From: Xenorhabdus eapokensis
Lineage (GTDB): Bacteria > Pseudomonadota > Gammaproteobacteria > Enterobacterales > Enterobacteriaceae
DNA length: 64,000 nucleotides
Reading direction: 5' to 3'
NCBI RefSeq assembly: GCF_001908105.1
Contig: NZ_MKGQ01000005.1
Coordinates: forward strand, 62,001-126,000
The position numbers and the translations under genes were made by a program. This document shows, piece by piece, positions 47,695 through 57,537 of the stretch. The notes beneath the pieces are model-generated. The model did not search any database and had not been told where the DNA came from. It was given only the letters and a program-made list of their open reading frames with translations. Numbering within the stretch: the stretch's first letter is position 1; each line of letters begins with the position of its first letter.

Positions 47695-49676
47695 TATTTC
47701 ACACCTGCCTTTCTCAGATCTTCGTAACGCTGATTTTCAACTTTCTCGACTTCAGCTACAGGAACGTAATAATCAACGTTTTCGTCAAAGCTTTTCACGA
47801 TGCAACTGATGATGATGCCAGCGAAACTTGCGATAGCCATCCACCAGATATGCCAGATCAAAGCAAAGCCTAAGGTCAGACAGAAAGCACTAATGATCAC
47901 ACCGGCACCGGTATTTTTAGGCATATGAATTTCTTCATATTTAGCCGGACGCTTATATTCAGTGCCTTTTTCTTTCGTATCCCACCACGCATCACGAGTC
48001 TGAATGTGTGGAACTTCCGCAAAGTTATAGAACGGAGGTGGAGATGAAGTTGACCATTCCAGAGTACGGCCACCCCATGGATCACCGGTTAGATCACGGT
48101 TCTGCTCACGGTCACGGATACTGACGTAGAACTGGATAACCTGACACAGAATACCCAAAGCAATTAAGACCACGCCGCCTGCTGCAACAACCAGCAGAGG
48201 ATGGAATTCAGGGTTGATATCCTGGCTCAGACGACGAGTCATACCCATAAAGCCCAATGCGTACAGCGGCATAAAGGCAACGAAGAAACCCGTGATCCAG
48301 AACCAGAATGCACGGACACCCCATTTTTCATTCAGCGTGAAGCCGAATGCTTTCGGGAACCAGTAAGTTGTACCTGCGAAGCAGCCGAAGACCACACCAC
48401 CGATGATAACGTTATGGAAGTGAGCAATCAGGAACAGACTGTTGTGCAGAACGAAGTTTGCGCCTGGTACTGCCAGCAGAACGCCCGTCATACCACCAAT
48501 GGAGAAGGTAACTAAGAAGCCAACAGTCCACAGCATTGGGGTTTTGAATTCAATACGACCACGGTACATAGTAAACAGCCAGTTGAAAATCTTAACCCCA
48601 GTTGGGATAGAGATAATCATCGTGGCGATACCAAAGAAGGCGTTAACGTTCGCGCCAGAACCCATGGTGAAGAAGTGGTGCAACCATACAATGAACGACA
48701 GGATGGTAATAACAATTGTCGCCCACACCAGTGAGGTATAACCAAACAGACGTTTCTTCGAGAAGGTTGCGGTGACTTCGGAGAAAATACCGAAGACAGG
48801 TAGCACCAGAATGTAAACTTCAGGATGACCCCAAGCCCAGATCAGGTTGATGTACATCATCATGTTGCCGCCCATATCGTTGGTAAAGAAATGGGTGCCC
48901 AGATAACGATCCAGGGTTAGCAACGCGATGGTTACTGTCAGGATTGGGAACGCAGCAATAATAAGAATGTTGGTACACAGTGAAGCCCAAGTGAAGACGG
49001 GCATTTTCATCATGGACATACCTGGTGCACGCATGCGCAGGATAGTCACGAAGAAGTTAACACCCGTCAGCAAGGTACCGACACCAGAGAGCTGAAGACT
49101 CCATATCCAGTAGTCAACACCAACACCTGGGTTGTATTCCAGGCCAGATAGAGGCGGATATGCTAACCAACCGGTTTGTGCAAACTCACCTACTCCCAGA
49201 GAGATGTTGATCAGTGCAACACCGACAACAAATAACCAGAAGCTCAAAGAGTTCAGGAATGGGAATGCAACGTCGCGAGCACCGATTTGCAGAGGAACAA
49301 CAATGTTCATCAGGCCGACAACGAAAGGCATTGCCATAAAGAAGATCATGATAACGCCGTGAGCGGTGAAGATCTGATCATAATGGTGCGGGGGCAGGAA
49401 ACCGGCTTCACCAGCAGAAGCTAGGGCTTGCTGTCCACGCATCATGATGGCGTCAGCGAAACCACGGAGCATCATCACCATGGCAACGACGATGTACATG
49501 ACACCAATTTTCTTATGGTCAACGCTGGTTAACCATTCACTCCAAAGCCATTTCCATTTACGGAAATAAGTCAAGGAACCAACAACTACCAGTCCCCCAA
49601 GCAAGATCCCAAGTAATGTCACCACAATAATGGGTTCATGTAATGGGACCGCATCCAGTGTTAATTTTCCCCACAT
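47694..49676 (-). CDS. cyoB: Cytochrome bo3 oxidase subunit I
   Basis: Catalytic heme-copper subunit of the ubiquinol oxidase: reduces O2 to water and pumps protons. The frame opens at 49694, but ATG 49676 gives [20 protein letters not shown] and 660 residues. Low-spin heme ligand His in [17 protein letters not shown], CuB ligands in [20 protein letters not shown] (with the cross-linked Tyr) and [11 protein letters not shown], and the second heme ligand pair in [31 protein letters not shown] with the overlapping cyoA stop lies before the start. Confidence 0.98.
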   Translation of the reverse strand: MWGKLTLDAVPLHEPIIVVTLLGILLGGLVVVGSLTYFRKWKWLWSEWLTSVDHKKIGVMYIVVAMVMMLRGFADAIMMRGQQALASAGEAGFLPPHHYDQIFTAHGVIMIFFMAMPFVVGLMNIVVPLQIGARDVAFPFLNSLSFWLFVVGVALINISLGVGEFAQTGWLAYPPLSGLEYNPGVGVDYWIWSLQLSGVGTLLTGVNFFVTILRMRAPGMSMMKMPVFTWASLCTNILIIAAFPILTVTIALLTLDRYLGTHFFTNDMGGNMMMYINLIWAWGHPEVYILVLPVFGIFSEVTATFSKKRLFGYTSLVWATIVITILSFIVWLHHFFTMGSGANVNAFFGIATMIISIPTGVKIFNWLFTMYRGRIEFKTPMLWTVGFLVTFSIGGMTGVLLAVPGANFVLHNSLFLIAHFHNVIIGGVVFGCFAGTTYWFPKAFGFTLNEKWGVRAFWFWITGFFVAFMPLYALGFMGMTRRLSQDINPEFHPLLVVAAGGVVLIALGILCQVIQFYVSIRDREQNRDLTGDPWGGRTLEWSTSSPPPFYNFAEVPHIQTRDAWWDTKEKGTEYKRPAKYEEIHMPKNTGAGVIISAFCLTLGFALIWHIWWMAIASFAGIIISCIVKSFDENVDYYVPVAEVEKVENQRYEDLRKAGVK

Positions 49677-49680
49677 GCCT

Positions 49681-50646
49681 TTATTCCTCAACACCTGAAT
49701 GAGCCGGCTGACTCATATTCATATTATGATCCGCAGCTTTACCATGTTCTGTTTTGCCGTGACCAGACATACCAAACATACCGGCATGGCCCATATCACC
49801 CATGAATTTGTCAATAGTCTCTTGGAACAGTTTTGGTTTCACGCTTGAGAAGTATTCAACAGGGTTGTTTTGGCTAGGTTTAGCCAACTCATTGAATGCT
49901 TGTACGGTATTCAGAGTCTTAGATGATGCTTTAACTTTCTGCACCCACTCTTCAAAACCTGCACGATCATCCGTCGCTGTTGCAGTGAATTTCATGCCTG
50001 AGAAGCCATGACCACTGTAACTTGCTGAGAATCCATCGTATTTACCCGCTGAGTTAGCAATCAGGTGCAGTTTTGTCTGCATACCCGCCATTGCATAAAT
50101 CTGACCACCCAACTGTGGGATGAAGAAAGAATTCATCACAGAGTCTGAGGTGATTTTGAAGTTAATTGGAACATCTTTAGGGAATACAATTTCATTTACG
50201 GTTGCGATACCCTGTTCCGGATAGATAAACAGCCATTTCCAGTCAAGGGAAATAACTTCAATCGTTACCGGTTTGACATCACTGTCTAATGGCTTATATG
50301 GATCGAGTTCATGTGTCGTTTTCCATGTAATCGTCGCCAAGGTGATGATAATCAGGATAGGCACAGTCCAAACGACAAGCTCAATTTTATTTGAGTGTGC
50401 CCAGTTTGGACGATAAGTTGCAGATTTATTGGCTTCCCGGTAACGTAAGGCAAAAATGATTGCCATTACAATAGCCGGTATAACAACGATCAGCATTAAA
50501 CCAAACGCTGTCAGTATCAGCGTTTTTTGTTCGACGCCGATCGCCCCTTTGGGATTCATCAATACCATATCACAACCACCTAGCATTAAGGAGGCTGCGA
50601 GTAATGACGATAACCCAATAGTTTTTTTGTATTTCATAAGTCTCAT
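49681..50646 (-). CDS. cyoA: Cytochrome bo3 oxidase subunit II
   Basis: Lipoprotein subunit II of the quinol oxidase, 321 residues. The signal ends at the lipobox LMLGGCD (Cys at about residue 25). Two membrane helices follow ([20 protein letters not shown] and [18 protein letters not shown]). The periplasmic cupredoxin-like domain carries [20 protein letters not shown] and [20 protein letters not shown], without CuA ligands, as expected for a quinol oxidase. The tail is rich in His, Met and Gly. The first gene of cyoABCDE; its stop lies 5 bases from the cyoB start. Confidence 0.97.
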   Translation of the reverse strand: MRLMKYKKTIGLSSLLAASLMLGGCDMVLMNPKGAIGVEQKTLILTAFGLMLIVVIPAIVMAIIFALRYREANKSATYRPNWAHSNKIELVVWTVPILIIITLATITWKTTHELDPYKPLDSDVKPVTIEVISLDWKWLFIYPEQGIATVNEIVFPKDVPINFKITSDSVMNSFFIPQLGGQIYAMAGMQTKLHLIANSAGKYDGFSASYSGHGFSGMKFTATATDDRAGFEEWVQKVKASSKTLNTVQAFNELAKPSQNNPVEYFSSVKPKLFQETIDKFMGDMGHAGMFGMSGHGKTEHGKAADHNMNMSQPAHSGVEE

Positions 50647-50958
50647 TGAGCGACCCCAGATAACAAAAGCTTTATTGTCGTTTCATCAGTGCGGGCATTC
50701 TACGGTAAGGTTACCGGAGTGTAAACAATTGTAATAGAAGCAGGTTGGCTTGTGGGCTTTTTATGTTAGAGGGATCACATGTGATTCTAAATTTAACAAA
50801 ACGTTAATTTCGGTTGGTTATCTTAACCAAAAAATCAAAATAAACAATTAATTTACAATAACCCTCTATTTTAAAAAGAAAAAATTTGATAAAAATAAAA
50901 GAAAAATTATAAGAATATACTTTTTTATTGATAGGATAACTGTTGTTTATCGGTTTTA
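50647..50958. promoter_or_regulatory. cyo promoter region
   Basis: About 310 AT-rich bases upstream of cyoA, also downstream of the Tsx-like gene. It holds a perfect 12-base palindrome ATCACATGTGAT (50774-50785). An ArcA-like repeat TTAACAAAACGTTAA lies at 50793-50807 and GGTTGGTTATCTTAACC at 50812-50828. In E. coli the cyo operon is repressed by ArcA and Fnr when oxygen is low, so these are plausible regulator sites. This is inference from consensus resemblance. Confidence 0.4.
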
Positions 50959-50981
50959 ATGAGCAGCATCAGGCTGCTCAT
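50959..50981 (-). terminator. Terminator of the Tsx/OmpK-like gene
   Basis: Perfect 9-base arms ATGAGCAGC / GCTGCTCAT around a 5-base loop, 16 bases after the gene's stop. Confidence 0.7.
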
Positions 50982-50996
50982 CGATTAAACTAGTTA

Positions 50997-51764
50997 TTAG
51001 AAGTTATATTTTACACTGTAAACAATACCATCCTGTAAGAAGTCTTCTCCCAGTTTGTTATCCGCATAACGGTATTGAACTCCGGTTGTAAAAGAAGGAT
51101 GCGGAGTCCACCATAATGCAATTGCGCCATTAATACCTTCGCGCCCGCCGTTGCCGTAGCGTTCATTGCGGTTCAATTCAATTTCATTCCAGTTTGTAAC
51201 ACTGAATTTTTGTTCCCAAAGATTGAAATCGTATCCTGCAACCCAGCCTACGACATAACCGTTATTGCCTGAATAGAATGTTTGGTCAACATAATGCAGT
51301 GCGACAAAAGGTTTGAACCACAAGCCAGCAATATTTGCATTATAGCCTAATCCATAGAGTGTATTAACTTCATGGAAGTTGCCACCGTTTGCTTTGCCTG
51401 GCAATGAATAGGTTCCATAAACATGACCATAAAGGTTGAAACCTGTATCACCCAGATAGAAACGGCCTGTTGTTTTGAAAGTATAACGTTGGTTATCACC
51501 CGGTTGGGCTGTTTTACTGTTAAAAGGATTCTCTAAGTCAGCGAAACCATAGAGTTCGCCCCAGCTAAACCCTGCCCCGCCTTCCAGTTCTAAATAAGCA
51601 AAATCATCCTTATGTGAGGTTTGTCCGGTTTTATGAGTGGTATGTTTGCTCCAGTCTAGGTAATTCATGCTGACATTGCCAAACCCCCACTGGTATTCCG
51701 CGCTGGCTGAAGCAGAAACTAAGGCGGCGGCAACTGCGGTGAGTGTCAAAATACGTCTTTTCAT
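50997..51764 (-). CDS. Tsx/OmpK-family nucleoside-specific outer-membrane channel
   Basis: A 255-residue outer-membrane protein. The signal peptide MKRRILTLTAVAAALVSAS is cleaved near ASA-EYQW. The mature part is a 12-stranded-barrel type sequence: YQWGFGNVSMNYLDWSKHT, LELEGGAGFSWGELYGFADL, NTLYGLGYNANIAGLWFKPF, and a C-terminus ending in Phe (YSVKYNF). This matches the Tsx/OmpK family, whose E. coli member passes nucleosides and serves as a phage receptor. Exact specificity is not known. The gene is monocistronic, and a perfect inverted repeat lies before it. Confidence 0.85.
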   Translation of the reverse strand: MKRRILTLTAVAAALVSASASAEYQWGFGNVSMNYLDWSKHTTHKTGQTSHKDDFAYLELEGGAGFSWGELYGFADLENPFNSKTAQPGDNQRYTFKTTGRFYLGDTGFNLYGHVYGTYSLPGKANGGNFHEVNTLYGLGYNANIAGLWFKPFVALHYVDQTFYSGNNGYVVGWVAGYDFNLWEQKFSVTNWNEIELNRNERYGNGGREGINGAIALWWTPHPSFTTGVQYRYADNKLGEDFLQDGIVYSVKYNF

Positions 51765-51800
51765 AAATTCCCTTTATATGGTTTTAAGGTGATTAACGAT

Positions 51801-51819
51801 ATTTCGAATAGTTCGAAAT
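51801..51819. promoter_or_regulatory. 8-3-8 inverted repeat before the Tsx/OmpK-like gene
   Basis: ATTTCGAA-TAG-TTCGAAAT, perfect arms, 37 bases upstream of the gene start. Related TTCAAA blocks follow at about 51827-51862, including CAAATA-ATAA-TATTTG. It looks like an operator. It is not the DeoR or CytR pattern I would expect for E. coli tsx. Confidence 0.45.
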
Positions 51820-51971
51820 AATTACGTTCAAATAATAATATTTGTTAGTTCAAATATAAATAATTTCACTTTGAAAAAAATGTTTTTCAGGCCACCTAAT
51901 GGTAGGTTTTTACGCTTCTTGTGAAGTTTGTCACTATATAAACCAGATAAGCCAGCAATATAAACTGGTAA

Positions 51972-51999
51972 CAGAAGGCTGAACTTTGTCAGCCTTCTG
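51972..51999 (-). terminator. Terminator of ampG
   Basis: Perfect 11-base arms CAGAAGGCTGA / TCAGCCTTCTG around a 6-base loop, about 45 bases after the ampG stop. Confidence 0.75.
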
Positions 52000-52041
52000 C
52001 TGTAGGCAGGTGTGAAAAAGGCGTTGAATGGGAATAGTGAA

Positions 52042-53571
52042 CTAAGCGAGCCTACTTTTCTTTAAAGCCAAATAATCTAATATTCCACCTAAAAGAAAGC
52101 CCAAGGTGCCAATGATTACACTCCAGGATAACAGTGGAGATATCCACTCACCAACTTCATGCAGATATAATCTGTATTCTGGCGATATAGTGTACACCAG
52201 AGGTACTAAATGAGTGATGATAAACAGTACGCTACTGATAATTAACCAAACTATGAATATCAGGGCGGCTAATATCATGATCCCAAAGGCAAATTTATAA
52301 GCGTTCTTAAATAGTGTCCGAGGCAAAAAGTCATCATTTTGCTGGGTATAAGCCAGTGTTTTACGGCAGACAAACAACAACACAAGCCCCGGTAATCCAA
52401 TAACAACAGAAAATAGATAGAACATTGGCCAGCCATAGGCTTCTGCAAACCACCCTGCTACCGGACCAACATAAACTCGGCCAACTGCGGATAATGCAGA
52501 AAGCAACGCGAACTGTGTTGCTGAAAATGATTTATTACATAAGGTCATTAAAAGAGCAACAAAAGCCGCTGTTCCCATACCGCCACAGATATTTTCCAGA
52601 AAAATCGCCGTCCCCATCAGGTAGATGTCTTTAGGGGTAATGGCCAGTATCCAATAACCGAAATTTGAAACAGTTTGAAGAATGCCAAAGATCATCAGGG
52701 CACGGAACAAGCTAAGCCGATGCATCAAATAACCGCCGTACAATGCGCCGACAATAGTTGCAGCGAGTCCGAGGGTTTTGTTGATCATACCGACTTCAGC
52801 CGGACTGAAACCAACACCACGAATAAGGAAAGGTGTGCTGAGTGAGAGAGCAAAAGCATCGGTTAGTTTGTACAGTACAATCAATAGCAGGATAAGCCAG
52901 GCATTGTTGCGGCTGAAAAAATCAAACAATGGTTCGAATACTGCCTGATGCAGTGTTTTTGGTGGTGCTGTATTGATTTCGGGTTCTTTGGCTGTAAGCG
53001 TGGCATAAACCCCAATTAACATCAATCCGGCCATAACCCAATACATATTTTGCCAGCCAATATAGGTGGCGAGTAACAAGGCTAATCCACCCGAAACCAG
53101 CATAGCTAACCGATAACCCAATACGGAAATGGCGGCACCTGATCCTCGTTCTTCCTGTGATAATAAGTCGGTCTTATAGGCATCAAAAATAATATCTTGG
53201 GAAGCTGAGAAGAATGCAACAACAACAGCCAATGCCGCAAGCCACCATAAATGCTGAGACGGTTGCAGGAATCCCATTGCTGCAATACTGGCGATCAACA
53301 AAAGTTGAGTAGCGAGCATCCACCCCCGTCGGCGTCCTAAAAAGGAGGGGGTATATCGATCCATTGCGGGTGCCCAGAGAAACTTAAAAACATAGGCTTG
53401 ACCAACCAACGTGAAAAAACCGATGGTTCGGATATCAACGTTTTCGACAGTCATCCATGCTTGTAACGTTCCAGCCGTGAGGGCAAGAGGCAGGCCTGAG
53501 GCAAAGCCCAGTAATAGAAGGGTTCGATAGTTGCGTAATGCAGATAGGTTTAAATAACGGTGGTTAGTCAT
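52042..53571 (-). CDS. ampG: Muropeptide permease AmpG
   Basis: An inner-membrane MFS carrier importing anhydromuropeptides for cell-wall recycling; it also feeds the beta-lactamase induction signal in species with ampR-ampC. 509 residues, about 14 helices. Family text: LLLLGFASGLPLALTAGTLQ, AWMTVENVDIRTIGFFTLVG, KFLWAPAMDRYTPSFLGRRR and SASQDIIFDAYKTDLL. It is preceded by yajG on the same strand after about 70 bases, the E. coli order bolA | yajG-ampG. Confidence 0.96.
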   Translation of the reverse strand: MTNHRYLNLSALRNYRTLLLLGFASGLPLALTAGTLQAWMTVENVDIRTIGFFTLVGQAYVFKFLWAPAMDRYTPSFLGRRRGWMLATQLLLIASIAAMGFLQPSQHLWWLAALAVVVAFFSASQDIIFDAYKTDLLSQEERGSGAAISVLGYRLAMLVSGGLALLLATYIGWQNMYWVMAGLMLIGVYATLTAKEPEINTAPPKTLHQAVFEPLFDFFSRNNAWLILLLIVLYKLTDAFALSLSTPFLIRGVGFSPAEVGMINKTLGLAATIVGALYGGYLMHRLSLFRALMIFGILQTVSNFGYWILAITPKDIYLMGTAIFLENICGGMGTAAFVALLMTLCNKSFSATQFALLSALSAVGRVYVGPVAGWFAEAYGWPMFYLFSVVIGLPGLVLLFVCRKTLAYTQQNDDFLPRTLFKNAYKFAFGIMILAALIFIVWLIISSVLFIITHLVPLVYTISPEYRLYLHEVGEWISPLLSWSVIIGTLGFLLGGILDYLALKKSRLA

Positions 53572-53642
53572 GGGCCTCCCAAAACTTTCTGCATATTATC
53601 TAATATTGTCAGAATTAGGCAGAAAATTTATTCGTTGTCCTG

Positions 53643-54230
53643 TTAGTGGACGTTTTGTTTGATAAATGTACTGATTGATGCATCCTGAGCCATGTCTGCG
53701 ATCACATCAGATAAGACAGTATTGACTGCATCAGCAATTTTGGCGTTTGTTGCTGTCAATGGTCCCTGAGCATTGTAGCTGGTGCGATAATTTTTGATTT
53801 GTTTACTGCCATCTTGGGCATAAGCAATGATAGAGATTTCAGCTTTGGCTGAAATATCATGACGAAGACTGCCTTCTTTCACATTGGCATAGAGTTGATT
53901 AACAATGACCTGCAAATTGGCATTAGCGGGAGAACCAATCATATAGCCACGCGCTACCATTTGCTTTTCCAGTGCTTCTTGTAGTAAGAAACGTAAATCG
54001 CGGGAAGGAACCAACGTAACTAATCGTGCATTACGATTAATTTGAGCCAGAGCTTGAGATTGACGATGGTCGACCCCACTAATAGCGACGGTGATCGCTT
54101 TCATGGTTGGATCGGCGGGGGGCAGGGTAATTTGGGGTTGAATGGCTAATGTGTTGCCTGAGTCTGCACAGCCAGATAACCCAGATAAAAAGAAAAGCGT
54201 AATCAATGGAATAAATATTTTCTTTAGCAT
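53643..54230 (-). CDS. yajG: YajG family lipoprotein
   Basis: A 195-residue lipoprotein of unknown function. The signal MLKKIFIPLITLFFLSGLSG leads to the lipobox with Cys at about residue 21. The mature domain shows DHRQSQALAQINRNARLVTL then VPSRDLRFLLQEALEKQMVA and ANANLQVIVNQLYANVKEGS, which match the YajG family. It is upstream of ampG on the same strand and divergent from bolA, as in E. coli. No function should be assumed beyond an envelope location. Confidence 0.93.
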   Translation of the reverse strand: MLKKIFIPLITLFFLSGLSGCADSGNTLAIQPQITLPPADPTMKAITVAISGVDHRQSQALAQINRNARLVTLVPSRDLRFLLQEALEKQMVARGYMIGSPANANLQVIVNQLYANVKEGSLRHDISAKAEISIIAYAQDGSKQIKNYRTSYNAQGPLTATNAKIADAVNTVLSDVIADMAQDASISTFIKQNVH

Positions 54231-54479
54231 TTAGGTTTTCTCAATTTAAGATTCGGATACTCGATATTAATACGGATAGTTTAAACTGCCGTAATCATAG
54301 CATCGCCATTAGTAGCGGCATATCCCTGATGATTGAAACACGGTTTGAAATATTGTGAGAAATACCTGATGTAAATTCTGTTAAAGAGATTTGGTTACCT
54401 TGATGTTATAAATCACGGGAAATAATCTAGAATCAAAGATATGGTTGATAAATAACCTTTGGTAATTTAGGAGAATGGG

Positions 54480-54803
54480 ATGGTTCGTCAAGAAATAGAA
54501 ACAAAGTTACAGGCGGCATTTAAGCCTTCTCATCTGGAAGTGATCGATGAAAGTTATCGTCACAATGTGCCAGCAGGTTCTGAAAGCCATTTTAAAATTA
54601 TTATTATAAGCAATGAATTTGTTGAACAAAGAATACTTAATCGCCACCGCTCAGTATATAGCGTCTTGGCTAAAGAATTAGAGGAAGGTGTACATGCTTT
54701 GGCACTACATACTTATACGGAGAAGGAGTGGGCAGAACTAGCAGACACTGTTTTGGTTTCTCCGGCGTGTCGCGGTGGAAGTACGACAACATCAAACTTG
54801 TGA
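54480..54803 (+). CDS. bolA: BolA family stress-response regulator
   Basis: A 107-residue BolA protein; relatives bind DNA and pair with monothiol glutaredoxins around an iron-sulfur cluster, and affect cell shape and biofilm. Motifs: [38 protein letters not shown] and [15 protein letters not shown] with the conserved His used in cluster binding. ATG 54480 lies just after AGGAGAATGGG. It is divergent from yajG and followed by a UUCG hairpin terminator. Confidence 0.96.
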   Translation: MVRQEIETKLQAAFKPSHLEVIDESYRHNVPAGSESHFKIIIISNEFVEQRILNRHRSVYSVLAKELEEGVHALALHTYTEKEWAELADTVLVSPACRGGSTTTSNL

Positions 54804-54867
54804 TTTTTTTAGCTAATCTCATAGTTTGTTTGCCTCTACTTTATTAATCTAGATTTAATTTTTGCTA

Positions 54868-54890
54868 ACAGCCTTCGGGCTGTATTTTTG
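54868..54890 (+). terminator. Terminator of bolA
   Basis: ACAGCC-TTCG-GGCTGT stem with a stable UUCG tetraloop, followed by ATTTTT. Confidence 0.85.
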
Positions 54891-55194
54891 CTTATATACA
54901 TATGGCATAAACAGTATCTATAAACAATATTGTGACGTAGTCATTGAGCAACGTTTATCACATAAGTCAACGAATCATGCATGCTTTTGTCTGCAATTCT
55001 CGACTCATCCTGTCTGCGTCGCTATAATGCTGCGTCTAAATTTTTAGAATGGTTTCGGGACGCTTCTGATCACAGGGATTCTCGGTTTTTAAATGCGACC
55101 GCCCCGGTTCTTAAAGAATACTGTAATTAGCTTGTTTAAGCATTGCAGTCATTCTGAAGTTGACCGAGCACTATGATTTTTTTGAGGTAACAAG
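54891..55194. promoter_or_regulatory. tig upstream region
   Basis: About 300 bases between the bolA terminator and tig. It contains only short frames. The tig promoter must lie here, but no site stands out. TTTGAGGTAACAAG just before the ATG supplies a weak ribosome-binding site. Confidence 0.35.
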
Positions 55195-56499
55195 ATGCAA
55201 GTTTCTGTTGAAACCACTCAAGGCCTTGGGCGTCGTGTGTCAATCACCGTTCCTGCTGCCGATATCGAAAAAGCAGTTAACAGTGAGCTGGTTAATGTAG
55301 CAAAGAAAGTCCGTATCGACGGTTTTCGTAAAGGCAAAGTGCCAATGAAGATCGTTAAGCAGCGTTATGGCGCTTCTGTTCTTCAGGATGTTCTGGGTGA
55401 TCTGATGCAGCGTAATTTCATCAATGCGATCATTGAGCAGAAAATTAATCCAGCAGGCGCACCAAGCTACAAACCTGAACAGTTTAAAGAAGGTGAAAAC
55501 TTCACTTACGCAGTTGAATTTGAAGTTTACCCAGAAATTGAGCTGAAAGGTCTGGAAGACATTGAAGTTGAAAAACCTGTTGTTGAAGTAAAAGATGCAG
55601 ACGTTGACAACATGCTGGATACGCTGCGTAAACAGCAGGCAGATTGGAAAGAAATCGATGAAGTAGCGGCTACAGAAGATCGTGTAACTGTTGATTTCAC
55701 GGGTTCCATTGATGGTGAAGAATTCGAAGGCGGTAAATCAACTGATTTCGTTCTGGCAATGGGCCAGGGCCGTATGATCCCAGGTTTTGAAGAGGGTATC
55801 GTTGGTCATAAAGCAGGTGAAGAATTTACTATCGAGGTGACTTTCCCAGAAGATTACCATGCAGAAAATCTGAAAGGTAAAGCGGCGAAATTCGAGATCA
55901 ACTTGAAAAAAGTTGAACAGCGTGAACTGCCAGAACTGACTGAAGAGTTCATCAAGCGTTTTGGTATTGCTGATAGCACTGTTGAAGGTTTACGTGCTGA
56001 AGTTCGCAAGAACATGGAACGTGAACTGAAAAATGCTATTCGTAACAACATCAAAACTCAGGTGCTGAACGGTCTGGTTGAGGCTAACGAAATTGAAGTT
56101 CCTGCGGCTGTTATTGATAGTGAAATCGATGTACTGCGTCGTCAGGCTGCCCAGCGTTTTGGTGGTAGCGAAAAACAAGCACTGGAACTGCCACGTGAAT
56201 TGTTCGAAGAGCAGGCTAAACACCGCGTTGTTGTTGGCTTGCTGTTAGGCGAAGTTATCAGCAGCCATGAGCTGAAAGTCGAAGAAGATCGCGTTACTGC
56301 GTTGATCGAAGAGATGGCTACAGCTTATGAAGATCCAAAAGAAGTTGTTGAATACTACAGCAAAAATAAAGAAATGATGAACAATATTCGCAACATTGCT
56401 CTGGAAGAGCAGGCTGTTGAACTTGTTCTGGGCAAAGCGAAAGTTTCTGAAAAAGAAACTGGCTTCAATGAACTGATGAATCAAAATCAATTGGCATAA
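55195..56499 (+). CDS. tig: Trigger factor
   Basis: Ribosome-bound chaperone and prolyl isomerase that meets nascent chains. 434 residues. The ribosome-docking motif is [20 protein letters not shown] (about residues 41-60). The FKBP-like isomerase domain is [20 protein letters not shown] then [20 protein letters not shown]. The C-terminal chaperone arms carry [14 protein letters not shown] and ENVVEYYSK-type text. It heads the tig-clpP-clpX-lon neighbourhood and ends at a good terminator. Confidence 0.98.
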   Translation: MQVSVETTQGLGRRVSITVPAADIEKAVNSELVNVAKKVRIDGFRKGKVPMKIVKQRYGASVLQDVLGDLMQRNFINAIIEQKINPAGAPSYKPEQFKEGENFTYAVEFEVYPEIELKGLEDIEVEKPVVEVKDADVDNMLDTLRKQQADWKEIDEVAATEDRVTVDFTGSIDGEEFEGGKSTDFVLAMGQGRMIPGFEEGIVGHKAGEEFTIEVTFPEDYHAENLKGKAAKFEINLKKVEQRELPELTEEFIKRFGIADSTVEGLRAEVRKNMERELKNAIRNNIKTQVLNGLVEANEIEVPAAVIDSEIDVLRRQAAQRFGGSEKQALELPRELFEEQAKHRVVVGLLLGEVISSHELKVEEDRVTALIEEMATAYEDPKEVVEYYSKNKEMMNNIRNIALEEQAVELVLGKAKVSEKETGFNELMNQNQLA

Positions 56500-56560
56500 G
56501 TTTCATTTATTGATTGCCTGAGATGATGAAACCTCACTCTCAATGAAGTGAACCTAAGTA

Positions 56561-56592
56561 AACCCGCAGGCTATGCTTGCGGGTTTTTTTTA
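56561..56592 (+). terminator. Terminator of tig
   Basis: Perfect 8-base arms AACCCGCA / TGCGGGTT around a 9-base loop, followed by TTTTTT. Confidence 0.9.
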
Positions 56593-56771
56593 TTGTTCTT
56601 GAAAAAAACAGATTTAACCTCATATCCTTTCTTACTATTATGTAAGGGCTTACTACTTTTTAGAGGGGGAAAAGCCCCTTGTTGGTTAACCTTGGATCAT
56701 GGTCATCATCGCTTATCTCAAGTAGAATCAGTTATGAATGGCACCAGCGTGAGTTCTATTAGGAGACGGAA

Positions 56772-57395
56772 ATGTCATACAGTGGCAAGCAAGATCAATA
56801 TGCACCTAACATGTCTTTGGTGCCGATGGTGGTTGAACAAACAGCACGTGGTGAGCGTGCATTTGATATATTCTCCCGCCTATTAAAGGATCGTATTATT
56901 TTTCTGACTGGGCCTGTTGAAGATCATATGGCGAACTTGATCGTTGCCCAAATGCTATTCTTGGAAGCAGAAAACCCAGAAAAAGATATTCATTTATATA
57001 TCAACTCACCTGGTGGGGTTATCACGGCAGGCATGTCTATTTATGACACGATGCAGTTTATCAAACCAGATGTGAGCACAATTTGTATGGGGCAGGCCTG
57101 TTCAATGGGGGCATTCCTGCTGACCGCTGGAGCAAAAGGGAAGCGTTTCTGTCTGCCAAACTCTAGGGTTATGATTCACCAGCCACTAGGTGGTTTCCAG
57201 GGACAGGCGACTGACATTGAGATCCATGCGCAGGAAATACTCAAGGTTAAAGCGCGTATGAACGAATTGATGGCGCAACATACCGGACAGCCCCTTGAGA
57301 AGATCGTTAAGGATACAGAACGCGATCGTTTCTTGTCAGCCGAAGAGTCCGTAGAATACGGGTTGGTTGATAGTATATTCACCCAGCGCAGCTAA
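56772..57395 (+). CDS. clpP: ATP-dependent Clp protease proteolytic subunit ClpP
   Basis: Serine peptidase forming a 14-subunit chamber for ClpX or ClpA. 207 residues with the same numbering as E. coli: catalytic S111 ([10 protein letters not shown]), H136 (VMIHQPLGG) and D185 (KDTERDRFL). An N-terminal propeptide of about 14 residues ([14 protein letters not shown]) precedes [31 protein letters not shown] lies just upstream. The gap to tig contains a GGGG-AAAA-CCCC type hairpin at about 56664-56678. clpX follows after 142 bases containing a long inverted repeat. Confidence 0.98.
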   Translation: MSYSGKQDQYAPNMSLVPMVVEQTARGERAFDIFSRLLKDRIIFLTGPVEDHMANLIVAQMLFLEAENPEKDIHLYINSPGGVITAGMSIYDTMQFIKPDVSTICMGQACSMGAFLLTAGAKGKRFCLPNSRVMIHQPLGGFQGQATDIEIHAQEILKVKARMNELMAQHTGQPLEKIVKDTERDRFLSAEESVEYGLVDSIFTQRS

Positions 57396-57411
57396 TTATT
57401 AATAATTACTT

Positions 57412-57487
57412 TATTACTCCGGTGCTACCTTTGCTCTGAGCGTTTTTTGATGTTGGCGCCAAACTAGGCGGAGTAATAGCGTTTTTT
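57412..57487 (+). promoter_or_regulatory. Long inverted repeat with T-run between clpP and clpX
   Basis: TATTACTCCG (57412-57421) pairs perfectly with CGGAGTAATA (57469-57478), and GCGTTTTTT follows. The 47-base interior has a GCGTTTTTTG run and a GGCGCC palindrome. It could be a terminator or attenuator limiting transcription into clpX. Confidence 0.5.
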
Positions 57488-57537
57488 CTGTTATGCCGGA
57501 CAAACTGGGATAACAGTTCATAAAGTGAGGTTGACTG

